NCBI RefSeq assembly: GCF_023074835.1
Contig: NZ_JALLGW010000001.1
Span: 806,001-870,000 of the forward strand
Direction: 5' to 3'
Source of the DNA: Halomarina salina
GTDB taxonomy: Archaea; Halobacteriota; Halobacteria; Halobacteriales; Haloarculaceae
DNA: 64,000 bases
In this document: in pieces, positions 42,999-50,455 of the stretch
Layout of the letters: every line of letters starts with the position of its first letter
Numbering within the stretch: the stretch's first letter is position 1
Made by a program: the position numbers and the translations under genes
The notes under the pieces: model-generated
Database searches by the model: none
The model's input: only the letters and a program-made list of their open reading frames with translations
What the model was told of the DNA's origin: nothing

Positions 42999-43568
42999 GA
43001 GTTTTTCGGGGCGCTTTGGGAATAGAAGATTTCACGCGAGGTGTATCTGGTGCCGTTGGTACCACCTCGAAAGCCCCCGCTCTCTCGTGGCCTGCGACTC
43101 GTTGCGCGCCTCGCTCGCTTCGCTCGCTGTGGTGCTTACGTCGTCTCGGCTCACGAGAGAGCGGCCCCTTTCAGTCCACCCGCGTCGACTGTTCGGCCAG
43201 CCATCGCGGGTGGACTGAAAGGGGCGACTCGCTGGGCGAAGGCAGGCGACGCAAGCACGCGAACGCAGTGAGCGCGCGCAGCGAGCCTCCCGAGTCCAGC
43301 GAGTCGGGGCTTTCGAGGTGTACACGATTCAGTTCCAATCGACGACGAACCAGAATACGAATCCTAGGAGCGATACGCTTTTTCGGGTTCACGGTCTCCT
43401 CACGAACATGCACGCTGTCTGCTGGCGCTGGCACGCCCTCTCGCCAGCGGACAGTCCCGTCGTCGCGCCCGCCGCGGCCTAACCCGGTCGGACGCACGAC
43501 TGGTGCTCACTCGCTGTTCTCCCGACGCTCGTTCGACTCTGACCACGGCAATCCATAGCACACGCAGT
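42999..43568. other. 570-base gap holding the 43-kb cloverleaf element
   Basis: Between tatC and trpS. The middle (43063-43320) is the inverted-repeat element described separately. The remainder (43321-43568) shows no structure that I could identify, and the start of trpS has no strong TATA box. Confidence 0.55.
43063..43320. repeat. 258-bp palindromic element folding as a four-way junction
   Basis: Four perfectly complementary arm pairs are contiguous: outer 15 bp (43063-43077/43306-43320), arm II 13 bp (43077-43089/43152-43164), arm III 20 bp (43165-43184/43205-43224, CCCCTTTCAGTCCACCCGCG and its complement) and arm IV 11 bp (43225-43235/43296-43306). No unpaired base separates the arms. 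The loops of arms II and IV are diverged inverted copies that share GTGCTTACGTCG or GTGCTTGCGTCG. A partner element lies at 24.6-25.0 kb. No reading frame fits. Confidence 0.85.
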
Positions 43569-44783
43569 ATGCACGACACCGACGACCCCGACCACGACGA
43601 CACCGACACGACCGACGAATCGCACGCCGAGACAGCACAGACAGCAGACACGCCCGACGAGTACGAGCGCCTCGTCAGCGAGTTCGGGGCCGACCCGCTG
43701 ACCGACGAGCAGCGCGCTCGCTTCCCCGACGCCCCGCCGCTGGTCCGACGCGGCCTCGCCTACGCGGGGCGTGACCTCGACCGCTTCCTCGCCAGCGCGG
43801 AGGCCGGTGAACGCGTCTCCGTCGTCACGGGCGTGGGCCCCTCCGGGCCGATGCACCTCGGGCACGTCGTCGCGTTCTCGCTGGCGAAGTACCTGCAGGA
43901 GGCGTTCGGCGCGTTCGTCTCCATCCCGCTCTCGGACGACGAGAAGTACTGCACCCGCGAGCAGACGCTGGCCGAGACCCGCGCCTACACCCGCGACAAC
44001 CTCCGTGACGTGCTGGCGTTCGGCTTCGACCCGGACCGGACGCGCATCGTGGTCGACACCGCCGACGCGGACGTGCTCTACCCCCTCGCGACGGCGCTGG
44101 CGAAGGACGTGACACCGGCGACGTACGAGGCGGTGTACGGCGAGGCGAGCAACGTCGGCGAGTCGTTCTACCCGGCGATGCAGGCCGCCCACCTCCTGCT
44201 CCCGCAGTTGGTCGACGGCCCACACCCGACCACCGTCCCCATCGCCGTCGACCAGGACCCGCACGTTCGACTGGCGCGTGACCTCGCCGCCAAGGAGCGC
44301 TTTCCGGTCTCCAAGCCCGGCGCGTTGCTGGCGAAGTTCCTCCCGGCACTGTCCGGGCCGGGGAAGATGAGTTCCTCCGACGACGCGCCGCGCATCGACC
44401 TGACCGCCGACCGCGAGACGGTCCGCGACGTGGTGCTGGAGCACGCCTACTCCGGCGGGCAGGACAGCCTCGACGCGCACCGCGAGCACGGCGGCGACCC
44501 GGAGGTGGACGTGGCGTTCCAGTACCTCCGGGCGGTGTTCGAACCCGACGACGAGACCCTGGAGCGACTCGACCGCGAGTACCGGTCGGGCGACCTGCTG
44601 ACGGGCGAACTGAAGGCCCACGCCGCCGACCGAATCAGCGAGTTCCTGGAGGCCCACCAGTCCAGGCGGCCGAGCGACGACGAACTGGACGAGGTCCTGG
44701 AACCGTACCTGCTGACCGACGACGAGCGCGAGCGAGCGCTGTCGCGGGTCGGTCTCGGTCCGGGAGTCTCACGCGTCGACTGA
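43569..44783 (+). CDS. trpS: Tryptophan--tRNA ligase
   Basis: 404 residues of a class I synthetase. The HIGH-type motif is GPMHLGHVV and the KMSKS-type motif GKMSSSDD. YCTREQTLAETRAYTRDNLR and VPIAVDQDPHVRLARDL are typical of archaeal/eukaryotic TrpRS. The N-terminal 45 residues are acidic (HDTDDPDHDDTD). Haloarchaea often carry two TrpRS paralogues; which one this is cannot be told. The start at 43569 is the first ATG giving an acidic N-terminus. Confidence 0.93.
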   Translation: MHDTDDPDHDDTDTTDESHAETAQTADTPDEYERLVSEFGADPLTDEQRARFPDAPPLVRRGLAYAGRDLDRFLASAEAGERVSVVTGVGPSGPMHLGHVVAFSLAKYLQEAFGAFVSIPLSDDEKYCTREQTLAETRAYTRDNLRDVLAFGFDPDRTRIVVDTADADVLYPLATALAKDVTPATYEAVYGEASNVGESFYPAMQAAHLLLPQLVDGPHPTTVPIAVDQDPHVRLARDLAAKERFPVSKPGALLAKFLPALSGPGKMSSSDDAPRIDLTADRETVRDVVLEHAYSGGQDSLDAHREHGGDPEVDVAFQYLRAVFEPDDETLERLDREYRSGDLLTGELKAHAADRISEFLEAHQSRRPSDDELDEVLEPYLLTDDERERALSRVGLGPGVSRVD

Positions 44784-44867
44784 CGGAGCGCAGCGACGCA
44801 GTCCCCGGCACGCGACCCGCTCCCGAGGACGGGCAACGCTGAAGCGGGCCGTTCGAGTAGGCGGCAC

Positions 44868-45416
44868 ATGGCAGACGCGACCGACGGCGACACGCCGTCT
44901 CACGTCGTGGTCCGCGAGGCGTCGACCGAAGACGTGCCGGGCATCCGCCGGGTCGCCCGCGAGGGGTGGCACGCCGCCTACGGGGACTTCCTCGCCGCGG
45001 AGACCGTCGAGCGCGCCCTCTACCAGTGGTACGCCCCGGCGGTCGTCGAGCGGACGGTCACCGACCCGGACGTGGCGTACCTCGTCGCGGAACCCGCCGA
45101 CCTGGCAGCAGAGGACGTGGACCACACCGTCCTGGGCTACGTCTCGGGACACGCCGCGTCGGGCCGCTACGGGAGCGTCTCGTCGTTCTACGTCGACCCC
45201 GACCGGTGGGGCGAGGGTATCGGGAACGCGCTGTTCGGGCGGGAACTCGCCGTGCTGGCGTCGAACGGCGTCGAACGCGTCGAACTCGAAGTGCTCGCCG
45301 AGAACGAGGTGGGACGGGGGTTCTACGAGTCGCGCGGGTTCGACGCGGTGGGTGAGTCCGCGGACGACCTGTTCGGGACCGTCCACCCCGTCGTCGTCTA
45401 CGCGCGAGACGTGTAA
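44868..45416 (+). CDS. GNAT family N-acetyltransferase
   Basis: 182 residues. The acetyl-CoA motif is the segment VDPDRWGEGIGNALFGRE, followed by LEVLAENEVGRGFYESRGF, the conserved motif B. Substrate unknown: it could acetylate a metabolite, a protein N-terminus or an antibiotic. The adjacent trpS and KH genes give no hint. Downstream, the bases around its stop are duplicated (16-bp direct repeat). Confidence 0.86.
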   Translation: MADATDGDTPSHVVVREASTEDVPGIRRVAREGWHAAYGDFLAAETVERALYQWYAPAVVERTVTDPDVAYLVAEPADLAAEDVDHTVLGYVSGHAASGRYGSVSSFYVDPDRWGEGIGNALFGRELAVLASNGVERVELEVLAENEVGRGFYESRGFDAVGESADDLFGTVHPVVVYARDV

Positions 45417-45446
45417 TGGACTGCTCGTGATGTAATGGACTGCTCG
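45412..45446. repeat. 16-base direct repeat at the GNAT stop codon
   Basis: TGTAATGGACTGCTCG occurs at 45412-45427 and 45431-45446 (19-base period). The first copy contains the gene's TAA (45414-45416). It looks like a recent short tandem duplication. Confidence 0.65.
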
Positions 45447-45512
45447 GGCGACGTCTCGGGAAGCGCTGGCAACCACCGTCTCCGCGTGTGACGCGTCCAC
45501 GTGGCGAGGAAC

Positions 45513-45520
45513 GCTTAAAC
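45513..45520 (+). promoter_or_regulatory. TATA-like box of the KH-domain gene
   Basis: GCTTAAAC centred 28 bases before ATG 45544. Confidence 0.5.
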
Positions 45521-45543
45521 AGCCAGAACCGTTACCACGCGCT

Positions 45544-46092
45544 ATGAAACACGTGACGATTCCGCAGGACCGCATCGGCGCCCTCATCGGCGAGGGCGGG
45601 GAGACGATGCGCGAGATAGAGTCGCGTGCGGAGGTCCGTCTCGACATCGACTCCGAGACGGGGTCGGTCGCCGTCGAGAAGACCGGCGACCCGCTGACCG
45701 GTCTCAAGGCCCCCGACATCGTCCGGGCCATCGGTCGCGGCTTCCGTCCCGACGACGCCCTCTCGCTGCTCGACGACGACATGCGGATGCTCGAACTGGT
45801 CGACCTCGACGCCGCGACGCGCAACAAGAACGACCTCCGGCGACAGAAGGGCCGCCTCATCGGCGAGGACGGCCGGACCCGCGAACTGATGGAGGAGCTC
45901 TCCGGCGCGAGAGTCGTCATCTACGGGTCGACGGCGGGCCTCATCGGCGGCCCCGAACAGGTCCGGACCGCCCGCTCGGCCATCGAGATGATTCTCGACG
46001 GCGCACCTCACGGCGCGGTGTACTCGTTCCTCGAACGCAAGCGCTCGGAGATGAGCGAAGGCGACCTGAACTACCACGAGTTCCCCGGTTGA
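45544..46092 (+). CDS. KH-domain RNA-binding protein (Dim2/Pno1/Krr1-like)
   Basis: 182 residues with two KH-type GxxG modules: IGALIGEGGETMREIE and KGRLIGEDGRTRELMEEL. The end (ERKRSEMSEGDLNYHEFP) is typical of the archaeal family. Relatives act in small-subunit rRNA maturation and are often encoded beside aIF-1A and Rio1; here they are about 36 kb apart. Leaderless promoter present. Confidence 0.92.
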   Translation: MKHVTIPQDRIGALIGEGGETMREIESRAEVRLDIDSETGSVAVEKTGDPLTGLKAPDIVRAIGRGFRPDDALSLLDDDMRMLELVDLDAATRNKNDLRRQKGRLIGEDGRTRELMEELSGARVVIYGSTAGLIGGPEQVRTARSAIEMILDGAPHGAVYSFLERKRSEMSEGDLNYHEFPG

Positions 46093-46140
46093 GCGGGCCG
46101 GGCGACTCGCCGGGTGACCGACGAGTGGCAGGTTCCCGCA

Positions 46141-46150
46141 CACTTTTCGC
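46141..46150 (+). promoter_or_regulatory. Weak TATA-like box of paaK
   Basis: CACTTTTCGC centred 27 bases before ATG 46172. Confidence 0.4.
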
Positions 46151-46171
46151 ACGGCGCGCCGACGGGCCGCC

Positions 46172-47458
46172 ATGGTCTGGAACGACATCGAGGCGACCTC
46201 CCGCGACGCGCTGACGGACCTCCAGGACCAGCGCGTCCGGAAGATCGTCACCTACGTCTACGAGAACGTCCCGTTCTACCGCGACCGGTTCGACGAGGCG
46301 GGCGTCGGTCCCGCCGACGTCGACGGCATCGAGGACCTCCCTCGACTCCCGTTCACGACGAAGGAGGACCTGCGGGACCACTACCCGGACGGGCTGTTCG
46401 CGGTCGAGCACGAGGAGATGCGCTGTCTGCACGCCTCGTCGGGCACGACGGGGAAGCCGAAGATCATCGGCTACACCGAGAAGGACATGGGCATCTGGCG
46501 CGAGGTGATGGCCCGGTCGCTCGACGCGGCGGGCGTCGAGCAGGGCGAGACCGTCCAGAACGCCTACGGCTACGGCCTGTTCACCGGCGGCCTCGGCGTC
46601 CACCACGGCTGTGACGAACTCGGCGCGACCGTCATCCCCATCGGCGGCGGCCAGACGAAGCGCCAACTGGAGTTCCTCCACGACCTCGGCAGCGAGACGC
46701 TCACCTGCACGCCCTCCTACGCGCTCTACCTCGCCGAGCAGGCCGACGAGATGGGTATCGACCTGCAGTCCCTCCCGCTCTCGACGGTCATCTTCGGGGC
46801 CGAACCGTGTACCGACCCGATGCGCGAGGCCATTGAGGACCGTCTCGGCGTCACCGGCGTCGACATCTACGGCCTCTCGGAGGTCATCGGCCCCGGCGTC
46901 TCCATCGAGTGCGCCGAGGCGCAGGACGGCCTGCACATCTGGGAGGACCAGTTCTATCCGGAGGTCATCGACCCCGAGACGGGCGACGTGTTGCCCGCGG
47001 GCGAGGAGGGCGAACTCGTCTTCACGACGCTGACGAAGGAGGGGATGCCCGTCATCCGCTACCGGACCGGCGACATGACGACGCTCACCCGCGAGCCGTG
47101 TGACTGCGGCCGGACGACCGTCCGGATGGACAACGTCACCGGCCGCTCGGACGACCTGCTCATCGTGCGGGGCGTCAATCTGTACCCCAGCGAAATCGAG
47201 GCGACGGTACTCGACATCGAGGGCCTCGCGCCACAGTACCGCATCGACCTCTACCGCGAGGGCGAGATGGACGAGATCCACATCACGCTCGAACGGTCGC
47301 CGACGTTCGACGGCGACCCCGACGACCTCCGACAGGAGGCCCGCTCGCGGCTCGACGCGCAGCTCTCGTTCCAGCCGGACGAGGTGGCGGTGCGCGAAGT
47401 GGGCGGTATCGAGCGCCAGGAGACGGGGAAGGTCAAGCGCGTCTACGACCACCGGTAG
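46172..47458 (+). CDS. paaK: Phenylacetate--CoA ligase
   Basis: 428 residues of the adenylate-forming PaaK family: AMP-binding loop ASSGTTGKPKI, YGLSEVIGPG, and RGVNLYPSEIEATVLDI with the C-terminal lysine in ETGKVKRVYDH. It activates phenylacetate (or a related aryl acid) to its CoA thioester. The paaABCD epoxidase genes lie 4.7 kb downstream, so it probably supplies their substrate. The C-terminal domain looks complete. The stop codon is inside a perfect hairpin (47454-47478). Confidence 0.93.
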   Translation: MVWNDIEATSRDALTDLQDQRVRKIVTYVYENVPFYRDRFDEAGVGPADVDGIEDLPRLPFTTKEDLRDHYPDGLFAVEHEEMRCLHASSGTTGKPKIIGYTEKDMGIWREVMARSLDAAGVEQGETVQNAYGYGLFTGGLGVHHGCDELGATVIPIGGGQTKRQLEFLHDLGSETLTCTPSYALYLAEQADEMGIDLQSLPLSTVIFGAEPCTDPMREAIEDRLGVTGVDIYGLSEVIGPGVSIECAEAQDGLHIWEDQFYPEVIDPETGDVLPAGEEGELVFTTLTKEGMPVIRYRTGDMTTLTREPCDCGRTTVRMDNVTGRSDDLLIVRGVNLYPSEIEATVLDIEGLAPQYRIDLYREGEMDEIHITLERSPTFDGDPDDLRQEARSRLDAQLSFQPDEVAVREVGGIERQETGKVKRVYDHR

Positions 47459-47478
47459 ACTCGCTTCGCTCGTCTACC
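47454..47478. repeat. Hairpin containing the paaK stop codon
   Basis: GGTAGAC (47454-47460) and GTCTACC (47472-47478) are perfectly complementary around the 11-base loop TCGCTTCGCTC. The TAG at 47456-47458 lies within the left arm. The same loop, in either orientation, recurs at 24671-24681 and, reverse complemented with one base changed, at 48101-48111. Confidence 0.7.
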
Positions 47479-47572
47479 TGGGTCCCCCTCGCTCACGCTG
47501 TTCGCTCGCGAAACCACCGATGACGCTCGACGGCGGTGCCAGCGGCGCACCTCGGCGCCTCCAGGGGTTGGC

Positions 47573-47579
47573 AATAATT
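47573..47579 (+). promoter_or_regulatory. TATA-like box of maoC
   Basis: AATAATT, about 44 bases before ATG 47620, leaving room for a leader of roughly 15-20 bases. An in-frame GTG at 47611 is also possible. Confidence 0.4.
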
Positions 47580-47619
47580 GACACGGTAGATTCTTGCCGT
47601 CGCTGTCGGTGTGAGACGT

Positions 47620-48102
47620 ATGCCGTACAGCTACGAGCCACAGTACTTCGAGGACATGGAGGAGGGAGCGACGTTCACCAGCGCCGGGCGGACCATCACC
47701 GAGTCCGACTTCGTGATGCACTCGATGTTCACGGGTGACTGGACGGAACTCCACACGAACAAGGAGTACTCCGACGACGGCCCCTACGGCGCGCGCATCG
47801 CGCAGGGACCGATGACGTTCATCGTCGCGACGGGCCTCCTCCAGCGGACGGGTATCGTCGAGCGCACCGTGTTCGCGTTCCTCGGGATGAACTACATGGA
47901 CCTGAAACAGCCCGTCTTCATCGGCGACACGTTGCAGGCGACCTACGAGTGTACCGAGGTGAAGGAGCTCTCCTCGCGCGACGACGCGGGCGTCGTGGTG
48001 CTGGACACGCACGTCCACAACCAGGACGACGAGGAGGTGTTCGCGGGCGACATGAAGTTCATGTGGCGCAAGCGGAGTCATTATGGGGAGGGCGAGGAGT
48101 AA
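47620..48102 (+). CDS. MaoC family (R)-specific enoyl-CoA hydratase
   Basis: 160 residues of a single hot-dog domain. The catalytic Asp40 and His45 are in TGDWTELHTN, the D-x(4)-H arrangement of the hydratase 2 motif; YGARIAQGPMTF follows with the conserved GP. It hydrates an enoyl-CoA. Beside paaK it may serve aryl-acid or fatty-acid breakdown; MaoC proteins also supply monomers to polyhydroxyalkanoate synthase, but no phaC or phaE is near. The stop codon is at the base of an 8-bp hairpin (48093-48119). Confidence 0.9.
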   Translation: MPYSYEPQYFEDMEEGATFTSAGRTITESDFVMHSMFTGDWTELHTNKEYSDDGPYGARIAQGPMTFIVATGLLQRTGIVERTVFAFLGMNYMDLKQPVFIGDTLQATYECTEVKELSSRDDAGVVVLDTHVHNQDDEEVFAGDMKFMWRKRSHYGEGEE

Positions 48103-48119
48103 GCGAAGCGAACTCCTCG
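48093..48119. repeat. Hairpin at the maoC stop codon
   Basis: CGAGGAGT (48093-48100) pairs with ACTCCTCG (48112-48119); the loop is AAGCGAAGCGA (11 bases). The stop TAA is 48100-48102. Same loop length and core as the paaK hairpin, reversed in orientation, with an entirely different stem. Confidence 0.7.
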
Positions 48120-48592
48120 AAAACGAACGCTGAACGAAGTGAGGCGTGAGTAGCGAGATTCGGAGTGAGCGAAGCGAACGAGAATCTAGTATGACCGAGC
48201 GGCGAAGCCGCGAGGAGAGCGAGGCCGAGTGAAACGAGGCCTCGAACGGAGCGGTGACCGGAGGGAACCGCGGAGTAGCGAGATTCGGAGTGAGCGTTTC
48301 GGAAATCCGAGCGTCGAAGCCGCGAGGGAATCGAGGAGCGGGGGTCTGTGAACTCCTCGCCGTGGGGCCGCGACCCGGGGAACCGTGGAGTAGCGGGGTC
48401 CGGGGTGGCCGGGACGTGCGAGAACCCCGTCTACCGAACGCTGAACGAAGTGAGAAGAGAGAGAACTCTCTAACTTTCGACACGCAATGTGGGTGGCGTA
48501 AGACTGTCTCGCTGCTCGATAATGTGACGAATCTCTCCGAGAACGTTGGGAAATCGACACGACAGCCGCCCTGGTTGCAGGGGAAAGCCGCG
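48103..48592. repeat. Structured island between maoC and the acidic operon
   Basis: About 490 gene-free bases. The 14-mer GAGTAGCGAGATTC occurs at 48148-48161 and 48273-48286; each is followed by GGAGTGAGCG, so 21 bases are identical, and their reverse complement ends priL at 30869-30889. A hairpin AGATTC/GAATCT (48156-48161/48182-48187) has loop GGAGTGAGCGAAGCGAACGA. A further CGAGGAG/CTCCTCG pair is at 48332-48338/48353-48359. The last 100 bases before the operon are unstructured and AT-richer, ending with the promoter. Confidence 0.68.
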
Positions 48593-48593
48593 T

Positions 48594-48602
48594 GCATATG
48601 AA
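48594..48602 (+). promoter_or_regulatory. TATA-like box of the acidic four-gene operon
   Basis: GCATATGAA, about 33 bases before ATG 48631. No other promoter is seen between the four genes, which are separated by two bases or overlap, so they should be one transcript. Confidence 0.48.
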
Positions 48603-48630
48603 CAGTCCGTGAGACTCGGGCACTGTTACA

Positions 48631-49389
48631 ATGGATGAGACGCCTGTGCTGCTGACCGACGGTGGGTCGAGCGAGGAAGTCGAAGAGGAAGAGGAAGAAG
48701 AAGAGGAGGAGACGGAGGAGTCCGAACAGAGCGAAGAGGAGTCGGAGCAGCCAGAGCAGTCCGAAGAGGAGTCTGAAGAGTCCGAGCAGTCCGAAGAGGA
48801 GTCTGAAGAGTCCGAGCAGTCCGAGGAGTCCGAGCAGAGCGAAGAGGGCGGCGACGAGTCCGAACAGTCCAGCGAGGAGGAGATAGAGCGCAAAGAGGAC
48901 CTGTCGGCGGACGGAGTCGCGAGCAACGAGGAGGGCACCAGCGTCCTCTTCCTCGACCTCCGCGGACTGAACCTCGACCTGCTCGGCCTGGACGTCTCGC
49001 TGAGCGAACTCGTACTGGACATCTCGGCGGTCGAGGGGGACGGCAATCTCCTCGGTAACCTGCTGTCGTCGGTCGCGGGGCTGCTCGACGGCGGTCTGGG
49101 GAGCCTCCTCGATGGACTCGGGATGGACTTCGACATCCAGGAGAAACTCTCGTCGGCCTACGAGAGCGTCAAGGAGTCGCTCGGCGACGCCATTGACGAG
49201 ATGCCGGTTGGGGAAGTACTCACGCAGGTGCTCACGGGCGTCGTCTCGCAGCTCCTCGGCCTCGACGACCTGATGGGTGACTCCTCCGACGAGTCGGAGT
49301 CGTCGGACGACTCCGAGGACTCCGAAGAGTCCGAAGAGTCCGAAGAGGAGGACTCGGAGGACGAGGGAAACGAGGAGAGCGAGGAGTAG
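48631..49389 (+). CDS. Acidic operon protein A: Ser/Glu-repeat tails around an LNLDLLGL/LLGNLL domain
   Basis: About 252 residues, not assigned to a characterised family. Residues 14-85 are nearly pure Ser/Glu with a repeating EESEQSEEESE pattern, and the last 30 residues are again Ser/Glu/Asp-rich. Between them, around 103-165, is a hydrophobic module FLDLRGLNLDLLGLDVSLSE, VLDISAVEGDGNLLGNLLSS, VAGLLDGGLGSLLDGLG. This pattern (a xLDIxAxxGxGNLLGNLLxxxxxLL core) recurs in otherwise unrelated bacterial and archaeal proteins of unknown function. No signal peptide. First gene of a four-gene operon. The acidic tails could be solubility or binding tethers. Confidence 0.72.
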   Translation: MDETPVLLTDGGSSEEVEEEEEEEEEETEESEQSEEESEQPEQSEEESEESEQSEEESEESEQSEESEQSEEGGDESEQSSEEEIERKEDLSADGVASNEEGTSVLFLDLRGLNLDLLGLDVSLSELVLDISAVEGDGNLLGNLLSSVAGLLDGGLGSLLDGLGMDFDIQEKLSSAYESVKESLGDAIDEMPVGEVLTQVLTGVVSQLLGLDDLMGDSSDESESSDDSEDSEESEESEEEDSEDEGNEESEE

Positions 49390-49391
49390 GG

Positions 49392-49664
49392 ATGAGTGAC
49401 CAGTCGCTCTCGAATCGCATCGACCTCGTCGAACTGCTTCAGGGCCTCGACTACGAGAAGCTGTTCGAGGGAAGTTCGTTCGAATCGTTCTTCGAGGACG
49501 GCGAGGGCGAGGGAGACGAGGACCTCGACGGGGTCGGAGAGACCGTCGGCGCGCGCCTCGGCGAGTTCCTCGGCGGTCTCCTCGGGGCGGCGCTCGGCCG
49601 AACGATCGGGACGACGGTGCTGAAACAGCTGCTCGACGTCGGGGGTGACGATGGCGGACAGTAG
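49392..49664 (+). CDS. Acidic operon protein B: glycine-ladder protein
   Basis: 90 residues, unrecognised. Residues 49-73 carry glycine at every fourth position (49, 53, 57, 61, 65, 69, 73) in VGETVGARLGEFLGGLLGAA and LGRTIG, an uninterrupted GxxxG ladder typical of tightly packed helices or glycine-zipper oligomers. The N-terminus is acidic (DLVELLQGLDYEKLFEG). It starts two bases after gene A and overlaps gene C by 14 bases, so the three are translated together. It could insert in or coat a membrane or a particle; unproven. Confidence 0.68.
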   Translation: MSDQSLSNRIDLVELLQGLDYEKLFEGSSFESFFEDGEGEGDEDLDGVGETVGARLGEFLGGLLGAALGRTIGTTVLKQLLDVGGDDGGQ

Positions 49665-50454
49665 TTCGCTCGGGGACGCCATCGCCGGTAAGGTCGAGGA
49701 GCGCTTGACCGACGCCGAGGTGGCGGCGCAGGTGGGCCGTACTATCGGTTCTCGTGCCGGCCGCCGTATCGGGAAGCAGGTCGGTGCCGCCGCCGAGGAG
49801 GCCGTCCGCGACGGCGTCGACGAGGGGCTGTCGCTGGGCGACATCGTGCGATCGGTCGTCGCGGCCGTCCGCTCGGCCATCCGAGACCTGCTGACCGACC
49901 GCGAGGCGCTGGCCTCGCTGGCCTCCGAGTTGAAGGAGATCGGCACCGAGGAGGCCGTCCAGCAGGTCCTCGGCGGGGGAGGCGACTCCGACGACGAGGG
50001 CGACGAGAGCGACGCGGCGGGTGCCGTCACCGACGCCGCCTCGGAGGCGAGCGAGAAGGCGTCGGAAGCGGTCGACTCCGCGACGGACGCCGCGCCCGAC
50101 GTGATGGAGGACGCCGACGAGGGGGACTCCGAAGAGGACGCGGAGGACGAACCCGCAGACGAGGACGCCGAAGCCGAGTCCGACGGCGAGGACGACTCGG
50201 ACGACGACGAGGAGATCGAGGACGCGGACGAGTCCGACATCGACGAGGACGCGGAGGGTGTCGACGCACTGCCCGAGGGAGCTGCCGACCTGCGCGAGGA
50301 GACGCTCCGCGAACTGCTCGACGTGATGTCCTATCGCGAACTCCAGCGCGTCGCGAAGGACGTCGGCGTGAAGGCGAACCTCTCCCAGGACGAGATGACC
50401 GAGCAGATCGTCGAGACGTTCGACGATCGCTCCGCCGAGAGCGACGAGGAGTGA
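49651..50454 (+). CDS. Acidic operon protein C: glycine ladder, acidic linker, SAP-like end
   Basis: 267 residues from ATG 49651 (an in-frame GTG at 49645 is possible). Residues 29-45 form a second glycine ladder (Gly29, 33, 37, 41, 45) that shares GRTIG with gene B. A hydrophobic helix (IVRSVVAAVRSAIRDLL) follows, then about 110 residues of Asp/Glu/Ser linker. The end, about 210-258, resembles a small SAP/HeH-like helical module (LRELLDVMSYRELQRVAKDV). A similar segment occurs in the acidic N-terminus of TatC at 41502. Function unknown. Confidence 0.68.
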   Translation: MADSSSLGDAIAGKVEERLTDAEVAAQVGRTIGSRAGRRIGKQVGAAAEEAVRDGVDEGLSLGDIVRSVVAAVRSAIRDLLTDREALASLASELKEIGTEEAVQQVLGGGGDSDDEGDESDAAGAVTDAASEASEKASEAVDSATDAAPDVMEDADEGDSEEDAEDEPADEDAEAESDGEDDSDDDEEIEDADESDIDEDAEGVDALPEGAADLREETLRELLDVMSYRELQRVAKDVGVKANLSQDEMTEQIVETFDDRSAESDEE

Positions 50455-50455
50455 G

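Noticed and set aside
43063-43320. Insertion sequence ends
   Set aside because: Long inverted repeats exist, but there is no transposase frame between them and I could not find flanking target-site duplications.
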